From assembly GCA_951813085.1 (NCBI GenBank), contig OX638348.1, forward strand, positions 2,179,627 to 2,243,626: DNA of 64,000 nucleotides. The letters run 5' to 3'. The number at the start of each line of letters is the position of its first letter. Within the stretch, counting starts at the first letter, position 1. Made by a program: the position numbers and the translations under genes. Of this stretch, positions 57,364 through 64,000 are shown one piece after another. A model generated the notes under the pieces. It had not been told where the DNA came from, did no database searches, and worked only from the letters and a program-made list of their open reading frames with translations. This DNA is from an uncultured Opitutaceae bacterium. Its GTDB lineage: Bacteria > Verrucomicrobiota > Verrucomicrobiia > Opitutales > Opitutaceae.

Positions 57364-57853
57364 ATGAAATCCACTCTTCTCCCCCCTCGCTTCGAGCTTT
57401 CTCCTGGCGTCGTACGCCTACTCGCAATCCATGACTGAAGCGTTGCTTCACGAGTCAATCGGCGCCTATGCCACCGTAATCGAGCAACAAGAAAGTGTAA
57501 TCGTTTTTGAATACGAAAGGAGTCAACTCGTGTGCATTTCGGACCCCAACGCAGATCGGATGCGAATCGTCAGCGAGATTGTGGAAGCCGAAAAACTTCC
57601 CCTTGAACAACTGATCGTCTGCATGCACGCGAATTTCCACACGGCTCTCGATGCGCGATACGCAATCGGCAATGGCTACGTGTATTCCTGCTTCATCCAC
57701 CCACTTTCCCCGCTGACCGAAGCTCAGGTTCAATCAGCCATTCGGCAAGTCGCTCATCTAAAGCTGACATTCGGTACTGAGTACTCCTCGGGAGAACTCG
57801 TATTCCCCGGTGGAGAGGACGTAGAAGACGCCGATAGCTCTCGAGAAATTTGA
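57364..57853 (+). pseudogene. Small secreted hypothetical protein, start separated by a C6 frameshift
   Basis: An intact frame from 57431 encodes 140 residues (MTEALLHESIGAYATVIEQQES, LIVCMHANFHTALDARYAIGN, IRQVAHLKLTFGTEY). Upstream, ATG 57364 followed by six C (57381-57386) is one base out of phase. Removing one C gives MKSTLLPLASSFLLASYAYS, a perfect signal peptide joined to the frame. Thus the real product is probably exported, about 162 residues. I do not recognise the family; a YbjN- or CesT-like fold is only a possibility. It may be intact if the C run is a sequencing error. Confidence 0.55.
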
Positions 57854-57950
57854 GAGGGTTACCACTATAGCCTAACTTATTGCGTCGCATAAATTACTGG
57901 CGTTCCGCAATTCGATCCCCAAGATCGCCTCCGCAACTATACCCTAGGCC

Positions 57951-59276
57951 ATGAGAATATTCAGCCTCCCGTTAAGTCTTCTACTGCTACTTTCACCTCT
58001 CTTTGCGCAAGCGGCAACCGACCGACCCAACGTCATCGTTATCATGGCGGACGATATTGGCTTCGAATGCTACAGCGGATATGGGAGTGAATTCTATTCC
58101 ACTCCCAATATCGATCGTCTGGGAGCTACCGGGGCTCAATTCACGCAAGCCTACTCCCAACCGATTTGCACACCATCGCGAGTCAAGATTATGACGGGGA
58201 AGTACAATTTTCGCAACTACGCGGAGTTTCGCGTATTGGACCTATCGGAACCGACATTCGCCAAGATGGTAAAAGCGAATGGCTACGCCACAACCATTGC
58301 AGGGAAGTGGCAGCTATCGCCCGAGAACTTGGATGGACCCTTCCAAGCGGGATTTGACGAATATCTCCTATGGCACTTCACCTTAGGAAATGGAGGAAAT
58401 TCGGAGTATCCTATATTCAAGCACAAAGGATCACGATATAAATCGCCTCGCCTCTTCTTGAATTCCAAGCTGGTTTCCGATCAAGAGGGAAAATACGGTC
58501 CCGATACGGTCACGGACTATATCGTCGACTATATCAAACGGAAACAAGATTCCCCCTTTCTTATATACTATCCTATGATGCTGGTCCACGACCCCTTTGA
58601 TCCGACGCCTTTTAGCCCTGATTGGGAATCCGCCGACCCAGACCGGGAACCGCGCGAGGTCTTTCGAGAAATGGTCACCTACATGGACAAGGTGATTGGA
58701 CGAATCGTCGATACGTTGGATGAGACAGGGCTCCGGGAAAATACCTTGATCATCGTTACCGGGGACAATGGCACTAACCGAAAAATCACCTCCCCCTTCC
58801 CAGGACGGGGCGATATCGCGGGTGGGAAAGGCACCATGAAAGACGCAGGTACGCGTGTCGCCTTTGTCGCGAATTGGAAAGGCGTCATCCCAGAAGGCAC
58901 AGTTATTGACAAGCCCATTAGCTTTGCCGATGTACTTCCCACGATTGGAGATGCCACCGGATCTTCGATACCTGAAGAAACGGACGGAATTAGCTTGATG
59001 CCGCTCATTCGGGGCGAGTTCGATCAGGCCCGCGACTGGATCTTCATGTCCTATTCTCAGAACGGGCTCAACAAGGCGCCCTATCGCTGCTTTGTGCGCG
59101 ACACGCAATGGAAGCTCTATGCGGACGGATCCCTATTTGATGTTCCTAACGATTGGCTAGAGGAATCGCCCGCCAGCGGTCTGGAAGCGGATGCGGCCCG
59201 GCAACGTCTCCAGCCCATCCTCGACCGTATCATGAGCCAAGCGCCCAAGGAACACTTCGAGTGGGGGTCCAACTGA
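57951..59276 (+). CDS. Secreted sulfatase
   Basis: The 441-residue protein has a signal peptide (MRIFSLPLSLLLLLSPLFAQA), then RPNVIVIMADDIGFECYSGYG and the FGly site C73-T-P-S-R followed by VKIMTGKYNF. GKWQLSPENLDGPFQAGFDEY and TGDNGTNRKITSPFPGRGD complete the core. The CTPSR motif is a canonical sulfatase motif. Its partner glycan is unknown. It is 97 bp after the small secreted protein and convergent with the sialate O-acetylesterase gene. Confidence 0.93.
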   Translation: MRIFSLPLSLLLLLSPLFAQAATDRPNVIVIMADDIGFECYSGYGSEFYSTPNIDRLGATGAQFTQAYSQPICTPSRVKIMTGKYNFRNYAEFRVLDLSEPTFAKMVKANGYATTIAGKWQLSPENLDGPFQAGFDEYLLWHFTLGNGGNSEYPIFKHKGSRYKSPRLFLNSKLVSDQEGKYGPDTVTDYIVDYIKRKQDSPFLIYYPMMLVHDPFDPTPFSPDWESADPDREPREVFREMVTYMDKVIGRIVDTLDETGLRENTLIIVTGDNGTNRKITSPFPGRGDIAGGKGTMKDAGTRVAFVANWKGVIPEGTVIDKPISFADVLPTIGDATGSSIPEETDGISLMPLIRGEFDQARDWIFMSYSQNGLNKAPYRCFVRDTQWKLYADGSLFDVPNDWLEESPASGLEADAARQRLQPILDRIMSQAPKEHFEWGSN

Positions 59277-59401
59277 CTTACATTGGGAAATTTCCCATAT
59301 TCTCAAGAGTATCGCTACGCTTGTCCCAAATGCGAATCTTAGCCTATTATCCGCAATGCGGATACCTATAGGCATTGCGCATGCGATGACTCAAGTGAAG
59401 A

Positions 59402-59520
59402 TCCTGCGCACGCAGGAACGCAACGTTGTTCAATTTTTTAAACATCGCGATGCTTGTTGCTGCTACGCAGCAAATGGGTGTCTCTTGCGAGACAAAAGGC
59501 TTATTGACTTGGGTTTCCTG
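59402..59520 (+). repeat. Hairpin repeat family member (copy C)
   Basis: TCCTGCG-CA-CGCAGGA (59402-59417) is a perfect 7-bp hairpin, followed by AAACATCGC, TTGCTGCTACGCAGCAA and TGTCTC-TTGC-GAGACA (59480-59496 area) hairpins. The order AAACATCGC / hairpin / AATGGGTGTCTC...GAGACA matches the inverted element at 35443-35580. It fills most of the 320-bp gap 59277-59596, where no gene is seen. Confidence 0.6.
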
Positions 59521-59596
59521 AGCGCAGAGTAGCGGCCAATCTCACATCGTCTCCTGCTTGATGGGATTCGCCGCTACTTAGATACCCGAAAAATCG

Positions 59597-61246
59597 CTAC
59601 TGTGTCATTGGCGGTCGAACGGTTTCGATTTGCCCATACCCGTCCGGGGTTTTCGGTTTCGCTTGCGGAGCCGGATCGTAGTTTTCCGCATCGAAAAGTA
59701 GCCAATTGTCCGTCCGGAAGGGTGATGCTGGTATCCCTTCCATGTTGTACAATAGGTTTCGCTTGGACGGATTCATGGCCCAAGCATAGCGAACCGCAAC
59801 CGGCTCGCTCACGTTTTCCGATGACACGATTACCTCATTACCTAATATTTTGGCATCCGCCCACATGAATTTTCGATCCGCACCCGCAATCGCAAATGCG
59901 TCCAGTTCTCCTTCCCTACTCGTCATCATGCCAGATCCTACGGAATCGAATGTAAGGATTATTTCGTTTCCAACAATTCGATGTGATCGATAACGAGGCC
60001 CATAATCCACAATTTTTTTCCCATACGTCTGCTTGAGCGCCAAGTACGCCAATCTCAGCCCAATTGACTTCTTGTCCTTAGGATGAAGAAGAATCGCGTC
60101 ACCGGTATCAATAGAAACGGCGACTCCCGTATTCGGTGTCATAGCGGCAACGCGTCTCATCGATTCTCGGCTAACTGCCCAAGCCGCATCCGATTCAACG
60201 GGATCGGATTGATCGCCTAGCCACCCGGGTAGCTGAACGAAGTAAAATGGGAACAAACGATCCACATTCCCTCCCGAAAGCTCATTCCAAGAAGATCGGT
60301 AGTAGTCGATCAGCAGAGGCAACTGATTTTCGTAATTAGCTGCCTGCGCCACATCCTTGGCGTTGCGCTCTCCCTGGTACCAAATCGCTCCCCTGATCCC
60401 AAATGGCCTAACAGGATGTATCATTCCATTGAATATATTCCCTGGATACTGATGTCCCCAATTGCTTGGAGTCCGCAATCTTGGCTCTCCGCGTCGTTCA
60501 CCATTCTTCCACGCAGCCGTGGCTCGCGCCAACTGTTGCTTCGCTTTCTCTAGATCATAACGCGCCGATTCCGCATCAGACTCTTCGACAATGCTGCGCG
60601 TTCGAGAATCGTCCATTTGAATCTCTTTCGGCATCCATCCCTCGATCGGCGTACCCGCGTAGGGCTGCAGTACAACGCCAACTGGGATGCCCAGTTCTTG
60701 ATGCAGCTTACGTGCGAAGTAGAAGGTAACCGCTGAGCACAATCGAGCCGACTCCGGCGTGCACACTTTCCATTCGGCGGTCACATCATCCTTAGGTATG
60801 TGGCTATGAGATCGCTCCGATCGAAAAATGCGGATACTCGGAAAATCCGCCGTAGCAGAATCTTCAGAACCTTGCATCGTTGCGGACAATCGCCAACCCA
60901 TATTGGATTGGCCTGCGCACAGCCAAACTTCGCCAATCATTACATCGGCAATCTCAATCGTGTTCTTTCCCTCAACTACAACCTTATACGGTCCCCCATG
61001 CGAAGGTGTGGGTAGAAAGAGCTTCCACTTTCCATCTGCGTCGGCTACGATTGAGGCCTCTTCTCCCCAATTTCCGGATACAATTACGGTCTCTTCCGGC
61101 TCAGCCCAACCCCATATCGCAGCGTCCATATTCTGCTGGAGCACCATGTGGTCGCCAAATATTGCGGGAAGCCTGACATCCGCAGATGTAGCAAGCATAG
61201 CGAACATAGGAGCTATGGTGAAATAGAAGACTTTAGTAGGGGTCAC
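59597..61246 (-). CDS. Sialate O-acetylesterase family protein
   Basis: The 549-residue protein (GTG start) has a signal-like N-terminus, then a jelly-roll lead-in (LPAIFGDHMVLQQNMDAAIWGWAEP) and an SGNH/SASA catalytic block IGEVWLCAGQSNMGWRL with Ser114. IRGAIWYQGERNA and LPLLIDYYRSSWNE follow. SASA proteins in PVC genomes remove O-acetyl groups from sialic acids or other acetylated sugars. Its location among sulfatases suggests shared use of a decorated glycan. It is convergent with the sulfatase at 57951-59276. Confidence 0.9.
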   Translation of the reverse strand: MTPTKVFYFTIAPMFAMLATSADVRLPAIFGDHMVLQQNMDAAIWGWAEPEETVIVSGNWGEEASIVADADGKWKLFLPTPSHGGPYKVVVEGKNTIEIADVMIGEVWLCAGQSNMGWRLSATMQGSEDSATADFPSIRIFRSERSHSHIPKDDVTAEWKVCTPESARLCSAVTFYFARKLHQELGIPVGVVLQPYAGTPIEGWMPKEIQMDDSRTRSIVEESDAESARYDLEKAKQQLARATAAWKNGERRGEPRLRTPSNWGHQYPGNIFNGMIHPVRPFGIRGAIWYQGERNAKDVAQAANYENQLPLLIDYYRSSWNELSGGNVDRLFPFYFVQLPGWLGDQSDPVESDAAWAVSRESMRRVAAMTPNTGVAVSIDTGDAILLHPKDKKSIGLRLAYLALKQTYGKKIVDYGPRYRSHRIVGNEIILTFDSVGSGMMTSREGELDAFAIAGADRKFMWADAKILGNEVIVSSENVSEPVAVRYAWAMNPSKRNLLYNMEGIPASPFRTDNWLLFDAENYDPAPQAKPKTPDGYGQIETVRPPMTQ

Positions 61247-61311
61247 GGTAGCATTTCCTCGATGAACCTATAGTTTCGACAAAAATAGACTCTGAGACAA
61301 CTGCGAAAAGA

Positions 61312-61358
61312 CAGATGGGTATCTCTTGAGAGACAATCGGGCTACTTGACTTTGATCC
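61312..61358 (+). repeat. Hairpin repeat family member (partial copy D)
   Basis: GATGGGTATCTCTTGAGAGACAATC followed by CTACTTGAC parallels the second half of the 59402-59520 element (AAATGGGTGTCTCTTGCGAGACAA...TTGACTT). It lies in the 223-bp gap between the acetylesterase and the next sulfatase, where no gene is seen. Confidence 0.45.
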
Positions 61359-61469
61359 TCTATGCTCTCTCGAGCATGGCTGCTAGCCTGGTTAGATAGA
61401 GGCCGATCTCCAAGCGACTACGTCCCATTCGCGATGGCAACTCGCATTTCCGCCGGCGTTCAGGCTAGC

Positions 61470-63071
61470 CTATTCCTCCAATGGCGCAGGTTCATAGTCC
61501 GAGTCATTCACCCAACCCGTGTTCTTTTTCGATTCCTCCCCCGCCATGTACTTTTCGTAGAAATTCCAAGCATGGTCCTTCGAGTATCCATAATTATCGA
61601 ACACATCTCCATTCCCTAAATGCCGTGGATCTTCTTGGGCTGCTAACGTGTCTTCCAAGCACGATTTCATCTTAGCCTTCATAGCGGTCAAGCGTTCGTC
61701 ATTTGCCAAGTTGTTCAAGCAGTCGGGATCATTGACTAGATCGAAGAACTCTTCATTCGTTTTGCGCTTCCCAAACGACAGGTCCCAATACGACCGGTCC
61801 TTTCCGGAGCGAAACAATTCGAGAATCTCGGTTTTTGTTGGCGATCCATCCACATCTAGATAGCCCAATTCAGGATTTCCCGCAGGCCAAAGATCGATCT
61901 TGTAGTTGTAGAGGTAAAGATAGCCCTGTCCAACGATCCCCCGAATTGGATACCCCTGGTTACCCGGGCGACTGTAGTCATGGCGTTCCTTGCCGATTAC
62001 GACGAAATCTCGCTTGGGGTCCACTTGGCCGCTTTTTCTCGAATTGAAAATATTTACTAGGCTCCGACCCGGCGAAGGCTTCATACCAGAATCCTCATAA
62101 GATATACCGGCAACATCAACGAAGGTCGGGGCGAAGTCGACAAAGCTTACCATGTCCTTTACCACTCTTCCCGGATTCTTGATTCCGGCGGGCCACATCA
62201 TCGCAAGCGGCATGTGGTTGGAATACTCGTACTCCTGAGCCTTGCCGCGCGGGAACGGCATACCGTTGTCGGACGTCATGACGATAAGCGTGTTCTCGAG
62301 TAGGCCGCGCTTCTCTAGCGACTCAATCATCATTCCCAAATGGCTATCGGCATGCTCGATCTCCAAGCCATAGTCCAGCATGTCGTTTCGAATAACCTCG
62401 TTGTCAGGCCAGAAACCCGGAACCTCCTCAATGTCGTCGATGCTCTTGCCGCCCAGCCTTTGACCTGTTCCGTATTCATAACGTCGATGCGGTTCGCGCG
62501 AACCGTACCAGAAGAACCAGGGTTTCGTCGCATCGATATCGTCGAGGAACACTTCGAAATTACCCGCGTAATCTTCGATAGACATTCCCGCAGCCGGTTT
62601 CTTATCCAATTTTTTGGAACTGTAGTTTTCCGCGATTAATACGCGCTCAACTCCATCTATCTTCCCGGGCAAGCCCGGGCCCCAACCCTTGCCTGTTTTC
62701 CCGGTTTGATATCCATGTTCTCTGAGCGCCTCGGGAAAGGTCTTAAATTTGGCCGGAAAATTTACGATATGATTGGCAGCCTCTTCCAATTGCCACGAAT
62801 TGCGTCCCGTTAAGATGCTGGATCGCGAAGGCGCGCACTTCGCATTGGGCGTATACGCATTCTGAAACAGAATTCCTTCATTTGCCAATCGGTCGAATGC
62901 CGGCGTATCCATCCACTCGCACCCATAAGCGCTCATGTGCATATAGGAAGCGTCATCCATTATGCAGAACAGAATGTTCGGACGGCTATCTTTCGCCGCT
63001 ACCAAGCAAGAAGCGCTAGCAATAAAAAGCCCGGCTATCGAAAGGAGGCGTTTGGGGAGAAACGATTTCAT
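61470..63071 (-). CDS. Secreted sulfatase
   Basis: From the ATG at 63071 the protein is 533 residues, with a signal peptide (KRLLSIAGLFIASASCLVAA). It has RPNILFCIMDDASYMHMSAYG and FGly site C79-A-P-S-R, followed by SSILTGRNSW. TGKTGKGWGPG and VMTSDNGMPFPRGKAQEYEYSNHMPL supply later motifs. The upstream in-frame start at 63188 adds 39 residues and would reach into the thioredoxin gene region, so the internal ATG is preferred. No adjacent FGE. It lies 67 bp after the thioredoxin-like gene on the same strand. Confidence 0.92.
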   Translation of the reverse strand: MKSFLPKRLLSIAGLFIASASCLVAAKDSRPNILFCIMDDASYMHMSAYGCEWMDTPAFDRLANEGILFQNAYTPNAKCAPSRSSILTGRNSWQLEEAANHIVNFPAKFKTFPEALREHGYQTGKTGKGWGPGLPGKIDGVERVLIAENYSSKKLDKKPAAGMSIEDYAGNFEVFLDDIDATKPWFFWYGSREPHRRYEYGTGQRLGGKSIDDIEEVPGFWPDNEVIRNDMLDYGLEIEHADSHLGMMIESLEKRGLLENTLIVMTSDNGMPFPRGKAQEYEYSNHMPLAMMWPAGIKNPGRVVKDMVSFVDFAPTFVDVAGISYEDSGMKPSPGRSLVNIFNSRKSGQVDPKRDFVVIGKERHDYSRPGNQGYPIRGIVGQGYLYLYNYKIDLWPAGNPELGYLDVDGSPTKTEILELFRSGKDRSYWDLSFGKRKTNEEFFDLVNDPDCLNNLANDERLTAMKAKMKSCLEDTLAAQEDPRHLGNGDVFDNYGYSKDHAWNFYEKYMAGEESKKNTGWVNDSDYEPAPLEE

Positions 63072-63138
63072 TTTGGGAGTGTTCTCGCTCGCAATAGCGA
63101 AGGCAATAGGCAATTTCAAAGTCGGCTCTCGAAACGGT

Positions 63139-63720
63139 TTACACCAGATCGCAGGCATCGCCCGGCATCCAATGGGCATCTTTGCCATCCCACTTCACAT
63201 TGCATCCGATCAGGTTGGTCATGGGAACGCTGATGGGGTCGCCGTTGGTCGCTTCCTCCAAAGTCCGCTCAAGGTCATTCACGCTCATCGACGCGTAATC
63301 ACGCGGGGTATCGATTCCTCTTCCTGTGTAGATGAGTGTCCGATTCTTATCGAATACAAAGAAATGCGGCGTCCGCAGAGCGCCATAAGCGCGGGCCACG
63401 TCCTGTGATTCGTCATGAAGATACGTCCAGGGAAAATCATGCGTTTCCATGCGTTCGACCATATGGGGGAAGTCGTCTTCCGGATACGTGTTCTTGCTGT
63501 TGGAGTTTATTCCTACGAATGCCACGCCTTCGTCCCGGAAGCGATCCGCCGTTTGTCGCGTCGCTTCATCCGAACCGGTTACGAAGGGACAGTGGTTGCA
63601 CGTAAAGAACACCACCAGAATCTGGGCATCATCGAAGTCGCCCAGTTGATAGTCGTGCCCATCGGTCCCAGGCAGAGTGAATTTCGGAGCGCTCGCTCCA
63701 ATCGGAAGAGTAAATGACAT
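63139..63720 (-). CDS. Thioredoxin-fold (AhpC/TSA-Redoxin-like) protein
   Basis: The 193-residue product begins [29 protein letters not shown], the usual redoxin opening. [22 protein letters not shown] contains the redox pair in a C-x-x-C motif (CNHC). Further strands include [42 protein letters not shown] and a C-terminal helix. It has no signal peptide. Members reduce disulfides or peroxides. It is on the minus strand upstream of the sulfatase at 61470, possibly cotranscribed. Confidence 0.88.
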   Translation of the reverse strand: MSFTLPIGASAPKFTLPGTDGHDYQLGDFDDAQILVVFFTCNHCPFVTGSDEATRQTADRFRDEGVAFVGINSNSKNTYPEDDFPHMVERMETHDFPWTYLHDESQDVARAYGALRTPHFFVFDKNRTLIYTGRGIDTPRDYASMSVNDLERTLEEATNGDPISVPMTNLIGCNVKWDGKDAHWMPGDACDLV

Positions 63721-63770
63721 AGGGCTGATTTTTAGAGTTAAGTCCCCCTTGGCAAACTCATATTGCAGCT

Positions 63771-64000
63771 CTATGGGGAACGCTCTTTATGCAGCGACTC
63801 GAACCAGGCAATCGCTGCTCCAGCGATCAATTCATGGTCCCCGTCGAAAATCGTGATTGTTGCAGTGCCCGATTGGCGTCTGAAGAGCGGTTGCTTCTCC
63901 CCGTAGCTCGCATCGAAAATCTCACTACGCAACGCTAGAGGCACAGATGCGGTCTCTACCATTTGCCGGATACGTCGCTTGCCGATTCGGTCTCTCCAAT
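63771..64000 (-). CDS. Unidentified protein, N-terminus beyond the right edge
   Basis: The minus-strand frame is open from the window edge (reading [24 protein letters not shown]) to a stop at 63771, giving about 76 visible C-terminal residues ([29 protein letters not shown]). I do not recognise the family. The gene runs off the window, so its start, length and function cannot be judged. It is on the same strand as the thioredoxin-like gene, with a 50-bp gap. Confidence 0.45.
   Translation of the reverse strand, partial: WRDRIGKRRIRQMVETASVPLALRSEIFDASYGEKQPLFRRQSGTATITIFDGDHELIAGAAIAWFESLHKERSP

Overview
This window looks like chromosomal DNA of a verrucomicrobial bacterium, most likely of the Opitutae/Puniceicoccales type and probably marine. 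The evidence is protein families that are abundant in the PVC group (DUF1501, DUF1549/DUF1553 with planctomycete-type haem domains, PQQ-like propellers, DUF1080, many secreted sulfatases), together with an OleA/OleB pair and a mannosylglycerate solute pathway. No database search was possible, so family calls rest on motifs and recognisable sequence.

Region 1 (1-9.2 kb) is housekeeping. It holds a minus-strand information-processing operon (rplY, pth, rpsF, ssb, rplI, then dnaB, which runs off the left edge), a tRNA-Asn, small membrane or unknown proteins, an HDOD protein and a NupC-type nucleoside transporter. Region 2 (9.2-20.7 kb) is metabolic: malQ; a five-gene minus-strand lipid cluster (FAD desaturase/saturase-like protein, FabZ-like, FabI-like, OleA-like, OleB-like); a cyclophilin; a frameshifted lipase; and ilvB, preceded by a Leu/Val-rich leader peptide and a strong terminator hairpin, which looks like a classical attenuator.

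Region 3 (20.7-37.0 kb) is a PVC-type island: a sulfatase-DUF1080 fusion, a PQQ-like propeller, a very large haem/WD40/Ig/DUF1549/DUF1553 gene split by a 5-bp tandem duplication, two convergent DUF1501 proteins, a second DUF1549/DUF1553 protein and a frameshifted PQQ-like protein. Region 4 (37-44.1 kb) has an RNase H-like protein, a tripartite RND efflux operon and a frameshifted DM13 protein.

Region 5 (44-64 kb) mixes five more sulfatases, a sialate O-acetylesterase, a quinoprotein dehydrogenase with a fused cytochrome c, a mannosylglycerate module (mpgS-mpgP with a divergent GH63 hydrolase), a broken flavin disulfide oxidoreductase and a thioredoxin-like protein.

Two cross-cutting points stand out. 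Seven genes between 17 and 58 kb have interrupted reading frames (homopolymer indels, a 5-bp duplication, an in-frame amber codon) while the first 17 kb has no interrupted functional gene (only a possible 40-codon VOC-like remnant). Intergenic gaps at 35.4, 59.4 and 61.3 kb carry related hairpin repeats.
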